This document shows, piece after piece, positions 12,430 through 25,200 of a stretch of 64,000 bases of DNA. Made by a program: the position numbers and the translations under genes. The number at the start of each line of letters is the position of its first letter. The stretch's first letter is position 1. This DNA is from Owenia fusiformis (Eukaryota; Annelida; Polychaeta; Sabellida; Oweniidae). The notes beneath the pieces were generated by a model. It made no database searches. It saw only the letters and a program-made list of their open reading frames with translations, and was not told where the DNA came from. The stretch lies in contig CAIIXF020000007.1 in NCBI GenBank assembly GCA_903813345.2, forward strand, positions 33,114,538 to 33,178,537, written 5' to 3'.

Positions 12430-13800
12430 CTTACAATATACTTAAATACTTTTTGAACTATAATTCAGAATTCCTGTTATTCTGAAGATAATTCTTGAAT
12501 TTATATATATATATATAATAATAATATGTATAAAAGTCAAAATTCTTAGTGTACATACTAAATATAATAAAATAATTTGAAATAAAAGCAGAGAAATTCT
12601 TCCTACATGTTTCTTTATTTAAACATCTTTCTTGAAGATTTTTAAATAAAGAAACATGTAGGAAACATGTGGTGAAAAAGTGAAGAATATCTGAGAACAT
12701 ATTTTTTAGTTCTTCATTATTATTCAAATATCCTTCAAAGAAGTAGGTGAAAATAAGAAGAATTTCCAAGATTACCAATAATTCAAAATGTTCTTTGTTA
12801 TTCTTAAGATATTCTTCAAATAAGCTGGTGAAAAATTGAAGAATATCTAAGAACACATAAGTTCGTCATTATTATTCAAATATCCTTTAAATAACATGGT
12901 GAAAATATGAAGGATTTCCAAGATTACCAGTAGTACAAAATGTTCTTTATTATTCAACAAATATTCTTCAAATAAGGTGGTGAAAAATTAAAGAATATCT
13001 AAGAACATAGAAGTTCTTCACTATTATTCAAATATCCTTTAAACAAGGTGGTGAAAATATGAAGAATTTTCAGGATATCGAACAATACAAAATGTTCTTT
13101 ATTATTCTTCAGATATTCTTCAAATGAGGTGGTGAAAATGTGAAGAATATCTGAGAACATTGTAGTTCCTCATTATTATTCAAATATCCTTCAAACAAGT
13201 TAATGAAAATATAAAGAATCTCCAAGAATACCATAACTACAAAATGTTCTTCATAATTCTTCAAATATTCTTCAAATGAGGTAATGAAAAATTGAAGAAT
13301 ATCTAAGAACATAGAAGTTCTTCACTATTATTCAAATATCCTTTAAACAAGGTGGTGAAAATATGAAGAATTTTCAGGATATCCAACAATACAAAATATT
13401 CTTTATTATTCTTCGAATATCCTTCAAATGAAGTGGTGAAAAAATGAAGAATATCTGAGAATATTTTAGTTATTCATTATTATTCTCTCATTCCTTAAAC
13501 AACATGGTGAAAATATGAAGAATTTCCAAGATTTCAAGAAATAGAAAATGTTATTCATTATTATTCAAATATTCTTCATTCAGGGTGGTGAAAATATGAA
13601 GTATTTTGAAGAACATGAAACATTCTTTATTTTTCTTCAATTATTCACCATAGAATTTGAAGAATATTCAAGAACATAAATTATTCTTTATTATTCTTCA
13701 AAAATACAAGAATATGGTTAAATCTTTATTCTTCACAATTTATCTCGATATTACAATATTCATCACACCTGAATATTCATGAATAATTCATGAATATTCA
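12430..13800. repeat. AT-rich tandem array, 304-bp unit of two ~150-bp halves
   Basis: The words ATTCAAATATCCTTTAAA, GGTGGTGAAAATATGAAG and TTATTATTCTTC recur every ~150 bp with alternating variants. Identical variants recur at 304 bp, for example ATCTAAGAACATAGAAG at 12997 and 13301. The array ends near 13800 with TATTCATGAATAATTCATGAATATTC. Reading frames on its minus strand are repeat artefacts. Confidence 0.85.
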
Positions 13801-13879
13801 TATCACAAGAATATCATTTCGCCTGTTTCAAGTTATTTTTGTTCAACATCAATACAAAAAACTCCCCTATGACTCCTGG

Positions 13880-14165
13880 TTCAAAAGCTTGCCTGATTTC
13901 AAAATGGTCGCCATTTTTGTCTCGCGAAATTCAATTTTGGCCCATTTCCTAGCTTTACAAATAATTTCAGGTGTCTTGCATTGCAAAAAGCCATGTCACT
14001 GTAAAGAGTAGTTGTATGAAATAATTTTGTTACAAATTATTGGCAAAAAATTATATCCGGTTTTTTTTCAGCCATTTTAATTGACTGAGAGACAGACACA
14101 GATGGCTTGAAATAATTTTGTAACAAAAAATCAGCAAAAAATTATATCCGTTTTTTTTCCATGTG
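13880..14165. repeat. Dispersed repeat with AAAATGGTCGCCATTTT, related to 54860-55250
   Basis: The order AAATGGTCGCCATTTT, CTAGCTTTACAAATAATTTCAGGTGT, AATTTTGTTACAAA and ATCAGCAAAAA recurs in diverged form at 54860-55250. A ~65-bp internal duplication (GAAATAATTTTGTNACAAA) is also visible. Confidence 0.6.
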
Positions 14166-14188
14166 AGCCCAGTACCCGCGGTACTAAT

Positions 14189-14396
14189 TTTTTATTCTAG
14201 ACAAACACATTTGGATCAACTAAACATGCTACAATTCAAGAAAGTACAAAAGGCATCCCTTTGACCTTTATTTATTACAGTCCGAGAAGATCTTTCCTGA
14301 CGAAATACCCACATTATGAAACACCTTGTACGTCTTCTTATAAGTATAAGTATACGTTATAAGTTGTATTTTACGTATGTGCGAAATCTCTCTAAT
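14189..14396 (+). repeat. Truncated copy of the 52490-53353 TIR element
   Basis: About 205 bp are nearly identical to 53158-53353, including TATTCTAGACAAACAC, CCGAGAAGATCTTTCC, ATTATGAAACACCTTGTA and the terminal GTGCGAAATCTCTC followed by TA. The left half is missing, so this is a 5'-truncated copy in the same orientation. Confidence 0.8.
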
Positions 14397-14517
14397 ATTC
14401 TGTACATTTGCGTTTATTTGCATTTTTTATTAAAGCCATAATAAATTGCTGTACTATGTAGGGATCGTATTTTCTTTGGCAAAGAGTGAAGAATTGCAAA
14501 TGTTTGTCAAGCAATAT

Positions 14518-14600
14518 TAGTGTAGTGGAAGAGCAGTAGTCCTGCGTTCATTGGGTTTGCGATCGACCCCAATGACTGGTTGGTGTTTTCCACAGGTAGC
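14518..14600 (+). repeat. Possible tRNA-derived SINE head (A and B boxes)
   Basis: TAGTGTAGTGG at 14518-14528 fits the RNA polymerase III A-box consensus TRGYNNANNNG. GATCGACCC at 14561-14569 fits the B-box consensus GWTCRANNC, 33 bp downstream. The text between resembles a tRNA-like loop (AGAGCAGTAGTCCTGCG). No full cloverleaf, A-rich tail or second copy is seen here, so this may be chance. Confidence 0.4.
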
Positions 14601-15165
14601 CTCAAAACAGGGTTTAAGGAAAAAGTGTAAAAGACCGACCATATTTGTAGTCTATAATTATTATTTATATAAAATAGATTTTGAATACATGCCAATCGTA
14701 GGCAACACTTTTACTGATATTCAATGTAGGCCTATATAGGTAGTAAGCTAGCACCCAAAAATGTATTAGTTCGTGAACAAATTGAAATTACTTGTTTCTT
14801 ATGTATTTTTATGTGATGCTTCAGAAATTTTTTGTCTGACGCGCCATATCCGGGGCGAAAATTGTCAAAATGGGGTTTTCGACCCTAAAATGGAAAATTA
14901 CAGGGGGTACTTTATCATCATTGAATAAATCATTCAGTTGGTCTTCAATCATCATGATAATTTTGTTGAGAGTTGAGGAGATCATTCTGAGGTAGTATGT
15001 AAAATATCAATGGTCTGTCACTCATGGTTGTCATGGAAACCACAATTTTCGTTGAAAAAATCCTTATTTTTGGCAAAACCTGAACATGTGCATCATATAG
15101 AATATAGATTATTTTTCGAATCAATAGATATCAGAACATTTTAGCACACTCAAAATAATCAGTAC
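14601..15165. other. Non-coding, no gene seen
   Basis: AT-rich sequence with no splice-consistent frame and no recognisable motif. Its right edge grades into the G-tract repeat family. Confidence 0.5.
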
Positions 15166-15169
15166 AGTT

Positions 15170-16040
15170 CAAACATTTGTTTAAATATAAAGGATATTGC
15201 AATTTTACATGATTGGTCAGTGTCAAAGATCATACAATGACATGAGTGATCAAAAGTTGGCGTCGCCCCCATAATAGTAGATGATTATTATTCTCTATAA
15301 AAACAGAGTTTAACTTGACTTTTGAGATACATTTACACTAAACTTATTTGATTATATTTTATTTCAAGCATTTCTGGTAAATAATGTACATCTAAGCGTT
15401 ATAGTTATTGCATGGGGGGGATACAGAGGGGGGGGGGGGCTAGTAAAAGAATTAGGAGGCTCGGAGCTAATCAGCCTTAAGTATAAATCTCATCTACATA
15501 TTTCTGGATTTGATGGGGTACAACTTCTATGTCTTCTTCATATTCATCTCAATATATGGGATATTACAACTTACATGATTGGTCAGTGTCAAAGAACATG
15601 CAATTACACAAGTAAGTGGATGTCGCCCCATACTAGTAGATGATTGGTATTCTCTATAAAAACAGAGTTAAACTTGATTTGAGATACATTTACATTGGAC
15701 TTCTTTGATTATACTTTATATCAAGCATTTTGGGTAAATAATGTACATCTCAGTGCAATAGTTATTGCATAAGGAGGGGTGGGGTTAGTAACAGCATTGG
15801 GCGGGGGCAGAGTTAATCAGCCTTAAGTTACAAATCCTATCTTTTGGACTTCATCATAGAGTACTTTCTGGGTCTTCTTAGTTATCTCAATAAACTGTAT
15901 ATAGTTATTGTATGGGAGGGGGGTAGTATCAGAATTCGGAGGGGTGGGGGGGGGAATAAGTCAGCATTAAGTATCAAATTCATCTTCAGAGTTCTGGATT
16001 TTATAAGATACGTCTTCTGGAGTCTTTCTGATTCATCTCC
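15170..16040 (+). repeat. ~350-bp tandem family with G tracts (about 2.5 copies)
   Basis: Successive copies share ACATGATTGGTCAGTGTCAAAG, CTCTATAAAAACAGAGTT, AATAATGTACATCT, a G-rich stretch (up to G12-13 near 15430) and AATCAGCCTTAAGTA. Copies start near 15170 and 15535, with a shortened third from about 15890. An inverted copy lies at 49960-52200, split by a transposon. Confidence 0.8.
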
Positions 16041-16274
16041 TGGTGCTATATTAACAATCTTTTGTAGGAGAATATCAGTTGATAATCAATGCAATGGTGG
16101 AGTCATTCAGTTTCCATCCGTGTCCGTCTCCTGCTGGAATGTCAGGGTTTACAATATGGGCCATATGCACGATAAGTGCTTTGTAGTAAGCTCTTGACAA
16201 GGTGGAAGAAGACTGATGTCGGTTCCTTCATAGTCTTTGATTGTTTTAGTATGGGGTCTAAACTTCTATTTCAA

Positions 16275-19200
16275 TTTATTTCGTAGCGCTCGTCCGAGGA
16301 GTGTCTCATCCTAAGTGTGTCTCGGCTGGAGACGTGTCATCCCGAGATGACACGAGACATCACCACTCTGTTCAACTTGAACTATAACATCATTTTAGAC
16401 CATTAATTTCAATTTTAGAGAGAAAAATTTATTTCGTAGCGCTCGTCCGAGGAGTGTCTCATCCTAAGTGTGTCTCGGCCGGAGACGTGTCATCCCGAGA
16501 TGACACGAGACATCACCACTCTGTTCAACTTGAACTATAACATCATTTTAGACCATTAATTTCAACTTTAGAGAGAAAAATTTATTTCGTAGCGCTCGTC
16601 CGAGGAGTGTCTCATCCTAAGTGTGTCTCGGCCGGAGACGTGTCATCCCGAGATGACACGAGACATCACCACTCTGTTCAACTTGAACTATAACATCATT
16701 TTAGACCATTAATTTCAATTTTAGAGAGAAAAATTTATTTCGTAGCGCTCGTCCGAGGAGTGTCTCATCCTAAGTTTGTCTCGGCCGGAGACGTGTCATC
16801 CCGAGATGACACGAGACATCACCACTCTGTTCAACTTGAACTATAACATCATTTTAGACCATTAATTTCAATTTTAGAGAGAAAAATTTATTTCGTAGCG
16901 CTCGTCGGAGGAGTGTCTCATCCTAAGTGTGTCTCGGCCGGAGACGTGTCATCCCGAGATGACACGAGACATCACCACTCTGTTCAACTTGAACTATAAC
17001 ATCATTTTAGACCATTAATTTCAATTTTAGAGAGAAAAATTTATTTCGTAGCGCTCGTCCGAGGAGTGTCTCATCCTAAGTGTGTCTCGGCCGGAGACGT
17101 GTCATCCCGAGATGACACGAGGCATCACCACTCTGTTCAACTTGAACTATAACATCATTTTAGACCATTAATTTTAATTTTAGAGAGAAAAATTTATTTC
17201 GTAGCGCTCGTCCGAGGAGTGTCTCATCCTAAGTGTGTCTCGGCCGGAGACGTGTCATCCCGAGATGACACGAGACATCACCACTCTGTTCAACTTGAAC
17301 TATAACATCATTTTAGACCATTAATTTCAATTTTAGAGAGAAAAATTTATTTCGTAGCGCTCGTCCGAGGAGTGTCTCATCCTAAGTGTGTCTCGGCCGG
17401 AGACGTGTCATCCCGAGATGACACGAGACATCACCACTCTGTTCAACTTGAACTATAACATCATTTTAGACCATTAATTTCAATTTTAGAGAGAAAAATT
17501 TATTTCGTAGCGCTCGTCTGAGGAGTGTCTCATCCTAAGTGTGTCTCGGCCGGAGACGTGTCATCCCGAGATGACACGAGACATCACCACTCTGTTCAAC
17601 TTGAACTATAACATCATTTTAGACCATTAATTTCAATTTTAGAGGGAAAAATTTATTTCGTAGCGCTCGTCCGAGGAGTATCTCATCCTAAGTGTGTCTC
17701 GGCCGGAGACGTGTCATCCCGAGATGACACGAGACATCATCACTCTGTTCAACTTGAACTATAACATCATTTTAGACCATTAATTTCAATTTTAGAGAGA
17801 AAAATTTATTTCGTAGCGCTCGTCCGAGGAGTGTCTCATCCTAAGTGTGTCTCGGCCGGAGACGTGTCATCCCGAGATGACACGAGACATCACCACTCTG
17901 TTCAACTTGAACTATAACATCATTTTAGACCATTAATTTCAATTTTAGAGAGAAAAATTTATTTCGTAGCGCTCGTCCGAGGAGTGTCTCATCCTAAGTG
18001 TGTCTCGGCCGGAGACGTGTCATCCCGAGATGACACGAGACATCACCACTCTGTTCAACTTGAACTATAACATCATTTTAGACCATTAATTTCAATTTTA
18101 GAGAGAAAAATTTATTTCGTAGCGCTCGTCCGAGGAGTGTCTCATCCTAAGTGTGTCTCGGCCGGAGACGTGTCATCCCGAGATGACACGAGACATCACC
18201 ACTCTGTTCAACTTGAACTATAACATCATTTTAGACCATTAATTTCAATTTTAGAGAGAAAAATTTATTTCGTAGCGCTCGTCCGAGGAGTGTCTCATCC
18301 TAAGTGTGTCTCGGCCGGAGACGTGTCATCCCGAGATGACACGAGACATCACCACTCTGTTCAACTTGAACTATAACATCATTTTAGACCATTAATTTCA
18401 ATTTTAGAGAGAAAAATTTATTTCGTAGCGCTCGTCCGAGGAGTGTCTCATCCTAAGTGTGTCTCGGCCGGAGACGTGTCATCCCGAGATGACACGAGAC
18501 ATCACCACTCTGTTCAACTTGAACTATAACATCATTTTAGACTATTAATTTCAATTTTAGAGAGAAAAATTTATTTCGTAGCGCTCGTCCGAGGAGTGTC
18601 TCATCCTAAGTGTGTCTCGGCCGGAGACGTGTCATCCCGAGATGACACGAGACATCACCACTCTGTTCAACTTGAACTATAACATCATTTTAGACCATTA
18701 ATTTCAATTTTAGAGAGAAAAATTTATTTCGTAGCGCTCGTCCGAGGAGTGTCTCATCCTAAGTGTGTCTCGGCCCGGAGACGTGTCATCCCGAGATGAC
18801 ACGAGACATCACCACTCTGTTCAACTTGAACTATAACATCATTTTAGACCATTAATTTCAATTTTAGAGAGAAAAATTTATTTCGTAGCGCTCGTCCGAG
18901 GAGTGTCTCATCCTAAGTGTGTCTCGGCCGGAGACGTGTCATCCCGAGATGACACGAGACATCACCACTCTGTTCAACTTGAACTATAACATCATTTTAG
19001 ACCATTAATTTCAATTTTAGAGAGAAAAATTTATTTCGTAGCGCTCGTCCGAGGAGTGTCTCATCCTAAGTGTGTCTCGGCCGGAGATGTGTCATCCCGA
19101 GATGACACGAGACATCACCACTCTGTTCAACTTGAACTATAACATCATTTTAGACCATTAATTTCAATTTTAGAGAGAAAAATTTATTTCGTAGCGCTCG

Positions 19201-22200
19201 TCCGAGGAGTGTCTCATCCTAAGTGTGTCTCGGCCGGAGACGTGTCATCCCGAGATGACACGAGACATCACCACTCTGTTCAACTTGAACTATAACATCA
19301 TTTTAGACCATTAATTTCAATTTTAGAGAGAAAAATTTATTTCGTAGCGCTCGTCCGAGGAGTGTCTCATCCTAAGTGTGTCTCGGCCAGAGACGTGTCA
19401 TCCCGAGATCACACGAGACATCACCACTCTGTTCAACTTGAACTATAACTGTAATAACATCATTTTAGACCATTAATTTCAATTTTAGAGAGAAAAATTT
19501 ATTTCGTAGCGCTCGTCCGAGGAGTGTCTCATCCTAAGTGTGTCATCCCGAGATGACACGAGACATCACCACTCTGTTCAACTTGAACTATAACATCATT
19601 TTAGACCATTAATTTCAATTTTAGAGAGAAAAATTTATTTCGTAGCGCTCGTCCGAGGAGTGTCTCATCCTAAGTGTGTCTCGGCCGGAGACGTGTCATC
19701 CAGAGATGACACGAGACATCACCACTCTGTTCAACTTGAACTATAACATCATTTTAGACCATTAATTTCAATTTTAGAGAGAAAAATTTATTTCGTAGCG
19801 CTCGTCCGAGGAGTGTCTCATCCTAAGTGTGTCTCGGCCGGAGACGTGTCATCCCGAGATGACACGAGACATCACCACTCTGTTCAACTTGAACTATAAC
19901 ATCATTTTAGACCATTAATTTCAATTTTAGAGAGAAAAATTTATTTCGTAGCGCTCGTCCGAGGAGTGTCTCATCCTAAGTGTGTCTCGGCCGGAGACGT
20001 GTCATCCCGAGATGACACGAGACATCACCACTCTGTTCAACTTGAACTATAACATCATTTTAGACCATTAATTTCAATTTTAGAGAGAAAATTTATTTCG
20101 TAGCGCTCGTCCGAGGAGTGTCTCATCCTAAGTGTGTCTCGGCCGGAGACGTGTCATCCCGAGATGACACGAGACATCACCACTCTGTTCAACTTGAACT
20201 ATAACATCATTTTAGACCATTAATTTCAATTTTAGAGAGAAAAATTTATTTCGTAGCGCTCGTCCGAGGAGTGTCTCATCCTAAGTGTGTCTCGGCCCGG
20301 AGACGTGTCATCCCGAGATGACATGAGACATCACCACTCTGTTCAACTTGAACTATAACATCATTTTAGACCATTAATTTCAATTTTAGAGAGAAAAATT
20401 TATTTCTAAGCGCTCGTCCGAGGAGTGTCTCATCCTAAGTGTGTCTCGGCCGGAGACGTGTCATCCCGAGATGACACGAGACATCACCACTCTGTTCAAC
20501 TTGAACTATAACATCATTTTAGACCATTAATTTCAATTTTAGGGAGAAAAATTTATTTCGTAGCGCTCGTCCGAGGAGTGTCTCATCCTAAGTGTGTCTC
20601 GGCCGGAGACGTGTCATCCCGAGATGACACGAGACATCACCACTCTGTTCAACTTGAACTATAACATCATTTTAGACCATTAATTTCAATTTTAGAGAAC
20701 TATAACATCATTTTAGACCATTAATTTCAATTTTAGAGAGAAAAATTTATTTCGTAGCGCTCGTCCGAGGAGTGTCTCATCCTAAGTGTGTCTCGGCCAG
20801 AGACGTGTCATCCCGAGATCACACGAGACATCACCACTCTGTTCAACTTGAACTATAACTGTAATAACATCATTTTAGACCATTAATTTCAATTTTAGAG
20901 AGAAAAATTTATTTCGTAGCGCTCGTCCGAGGAGTGTCTCATCCTAAGTGTGTCATCCCGAGATGACACGAGACATCACCACTCTGTTCAACTTGAACTA
21001 TAACATCATTTTAGACCATTAATTTCAATTTTAGAGAACTATAACATCATTTTAGACCATTAATTTCAATTTTAGAGAGAAAAATTTATTTCGTAGCGCT
21101 CGTCCGAGGAGTGTCTCATCCTAAGTGTGTCTCGGCCGGAGACGTGTCATCCCGAGATGACACGAGACATCACCACTCTGTTCAACTTGAACTATAACAT
21201 CATTTTAGACCATTAATTTCAATTTTAGAGAGAAAAATTTATTTCGTAGCGCTCGTCCGAGGAGTGTCTCATCCTAAGTGTGTCTCGGCCGGAGACGTGT
21301 CATCCCGAGATGACACGAGACATCACCACTCTGTTCAACTTGAACTATAACATCATTTTAGACCATTAATTTCAATTTTAGAGAGAAAAATTTATTTCGT
21401 AGCGCTCGTCCGAGGAGTGTCTCATCCTAAGTGTGTCTCGGCCGGAGACGTGTCATCCTGAGATGACATGACACATCACCACTCTGTTCAACTTGAACTA
21501 TAACATCATTTTAGACCATTAATTTCAATTTTAGAGAGAAAAATTTATTTCGTAGCGCTCGTCCGAGGAGTGTCTCATCCTAAGTGTGTCTCGGCCGGAG
21601 ACGTGTCATCCCGAGATGACACGAGACATCACCACTCTGTTCAACTTGAACTATAACATCATTTTAGACCATTAATTTCAATTTTAGAGAGAAAAATTTA
21701 TTTCGTAGCGCTCGTCCGAGGAGTGTCTCATCCTAAGTGTGTCTCGGCCGGAGACGTGTCATCCCGAGATGACACGAGACATCACCACTCTGTTCAACTT
21801 GAACTATAACATCATTTTAGACCATTAATTTCAATTTTAGAGAGAAAAATTTATTTCGTAGCGCTCGTCTGAGGAGTGTCTCATCCTAAGTGTGTCTCGG
21901 CCGGAGACGTGTCATCCCGAGATGACACGAGACATCACCACTCTGTTCAACTTGAACTATAACATCATTTTAGACCATTAATTTCAATTTTAGAGGGAAA
22001 AATTTATTTCGTAGCGCTCGTCCGAGGAGTATCTCATCCTAAGTGTGTCTCGGCCGGAGACGTGTCATCCCGAGATGACACGAGACATCATCACTCTGTT
22101 CAACTTGAACTATAACATCATTTTAGACCATTAATTTCAATTTTAGAGAGAAAAATTTATTTCGTAGCGCTCGTCCGAGGAGTGTCTCATCCTAAGTGTG

Positions 22201-25200
22201 TCTCGGCCGGAGACGTGTCATCCCGAGATCACACGAGACATCACCACTCTGTTCAACTTGAACTATAACTGTAATAACATCATTTTAGACCATTAATTTC
22301 AATTTTAGAGAGAAGAATTTATTTCGTAGCGCTCGTCCGAGGAGTGTCTCATCCTAAGTGTGTCTCGGCCGGAGACGTGTCATCCCGAGATGACACGAGA
22401 CATCACCACTCTGTTCAACTTGAACTATAACATCATTTTAGACCATTAATTTCAATTTTAGAGAGAAAAATTTATTTCGTAGCGCTCGTCCGAGGAGTGT
22501 CTCATCCTAAGTGTGTCTCGGCCGGAGACGTGTCATCCCGAGATGACACGAGACATCACCACTCTGTTCAACTTGAACTATAACATCATTTTAGACCATT
22601 AATTTCAATTTTAGAGAACTATAACATCATTTTAGACCATTAATTTCAATTTTAGAGAGAAAAATTTATTTCGTAGCGCTCGTCCGAGGAGTGTCTCATC
22701 CTAAGTGTGTCTCGGCCGGAGACGTGTCATCCTGAGATGACACGAGACATCACCACTCTGTTCAACTTGAACTATAACATCATTTTAGACCATTAATTTC
22801 AATTTTAGAGAGAAAAATTTATTTCGTAGCGCTCGTCCGAGGAGTGTCTCATCCTAAGTGTGTCTCGGCCGGAGACGTGTCATCCCGAGATGACACGAGA
22901 CATCACCACTCTGTTCAACTTGAACTATAACATCATTTTAGACCATTAATTTCAATTTTAGAGAGAAAAATTTATTTCGTAGCGCTCGTCCGAGGAGTGT
23001 CTCATCCTAAGTGTGTCTCGGCCGGAGACGTGTCATCCCGAGATGACATGACACATCACCACTCTGTTCAACTTGAACTATAACATCATTTTAGACCATT
23101 AATTTCAATTTTAGAGAGAAAAATTTATTTCGTAGCGCTCGTCCGAGGAGTGTCTCATCCTAAGTGTGTCTCGGCCGGAGACGTGTCATCCCGAGATGAC
23201 ACGAGACATCACCACTCTGTTCAACTTGAACTATAACATCATTTTAGACCATTAATTTCAATTTTAGAGAGAAAAATTTATTTCGTAGCGCTCGTCCGAG
23301 GAGTGTCTCATCCTAAGTGTGTCTTGGCCGGAGACGTGTCATCCCGAGATGACACGAGACATCACCACTCTGTTCAACTTGAACTATAACATCATTTTAG
23401 ACCATTAATTTCAATTTTAGAGAGAAAAATTTATTTCGTAGCGCTCGTCCGAGGAGTGTCTCATCCTAAGTGTGTCTCATCCTAAGTGTGTCTCGGCCGG
23501 AGACGTGTCATCCCGAGATGACACGAGACATCACCACTCTGTTCAACTTGAACTATAACATCATTTTAGACCATTTATTTCAATTTTAGAGAGAAGAATT
23601 TATTTCGTAGCGCTCGTCCGAGGAGTGTCTCATCCTAAGTGTGTCTCGGCCGGAGACGTGTCTTCCCGAGATGACACGAGACATCACCACTCTGTTCAAC
23701 TTGAACTATAATATCATTTTAGACCATTAATTTCAATTTTAGAGAGAAAAATTTATTTCGTAGCGCTCGTCCGAGGAGTGTCTCATCCTAAGTGTGTCTC
23801 GGCCAGAGACGTGTCATCCCGAGATGACACGAGACATCACCACTCTGTTCAACTTGAACTATAACATCATTTTAGACCATTAATTTCAATTTTAGAGAGA
23901 AAAATTTATTTCGTAGCGCTCGTCCGAGGAGTGTCTCATCCTAAGTGTGTCTCGGCCGGAGACGTGTCATCCCGAGATGACACGAGACATCACCACTCTG
24001 TTCAACTTGAACTATAACATCATTTTAGACCATTAATTTCAATTTTAGAGAGAAAAATTTATTTCTTAGCGCTCGTCCGAGGAGTGTTTCATCCTAAGTG
24101 TGTCTCGGCCGGAGACGTGTCATCCCGAGATGACACGAGACATCACCACTCTGTTCAACTTGAACTATAACATCATTTTAGACCATTAATTTCAATTTTA
24201 GAGAGAAAAATTTATTTCGTAGCGCTCGTCCGAGGAGTGTCTCATCCTAAGTGTGTCTCGGCCGGAGACGTGTCATCCCGAGATGACATGACACATCACC
24301 ACTCTGTTCAACTTGAACTATAACATCATTTTAGACCATTAATTTCAATTTTAGAGAGAAAAATTTATTTCGTAGCGCTCGTCCGAGGAGTGTCTCATCC
24401 TAAGTGTGTCTTGGCCGGAGACGTGTCATCCCGAGATGACACGAGACATCACCACTCTGTTCAACTTGAACTATAACATCATTTTAGACCATTAATTTCA
24501 ATTTTAGAGAGAAAAATTTATTTCGTAGCGCTCGTCCGAGGAGTGTCTCATCCTAAGTGTGTCTCGGCCGGAGACGTGTCATCCCGAGATGACACGAGAC
24601 ATCACCACTCTGTTCAACTTGAACTATAACATCATTTTAGACCATTAATTTCAATTTTAGAGAGAAAAATTTATTTCGTAGCGCTCGTCCGAGGAGTGTC
24701 TCATCCTAAGTGTGTCTCGGCCGGAGACGTGTCATCCCGAGATGACACGAGACATCACCACTCTGTTCAACTTGAACTATAACATCATTTTAGACCATTA
24801 ATTTCAATTTTAGAGAGAAGAATTTATTTCGTAGCGCTCGTCCGAGGAGTGTCTCATCCTAAGTGTGTCTCGGCCGGAGACGTGTCATCCCGAGATGACA
24901 CGAGACATCACCACTCTGTTCAACTTGAACTATAACATCATTTTAGACCATTAATTTCAATTTTAGAGAGAAAAATTTATTTCGTAGCGCTCGTCCGAGG
25001 AGTGTCTCATCCTAAGTGTGTCTCGGCCGGAGACGTGTCATCCCGAGATGACACGAGACATCACCACTCTGTTCAACTTGAACTATAACATCATTTTAGA
25101 CCATTAATTTCAATTTTAGAGAGAAAAATTTATTTCGTAGCGCTCGTCCGAGGAGTGTCTCATCCTAAGTGTGTCTCGGCCGGAGACGTGTCATCCCGAG

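Larger units (their letters stand above)
1..13800. mobile_element. Large two-gene DNA transposon (BEN gene + tnp2-like transposase), left end outside window
   Basis: Two divergent multi-exon genes, a BEN-domain protein on minus (4188-1663) and a tnp2/DUF4218-like transposase on plus (8012-12026), are bracketed by AT-rich arrays with periods of about 300 bp (left) and 304 bp (right). Both arrays are rich in AAGAATA/TATTCTT and share the palindromic core ATTCATGAAT with an adjoining TTATTC/GAATAA. No true terminal inverted repeat or target duplication can be seen, because the left end is outside the window and the right end near 13800 is approximate. The unit is inferred from gene content and symmetrical flanks. 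Both genes could be spliced without a frame break, so the copy is probably young. Confidence 0.5.

Noticed and set aside
12458-13312. F/Y/E-rich minus-strand proteins
   Set aside because: They arise from the 304-bp AT-rich array; similar sequences recur with the repeat period.
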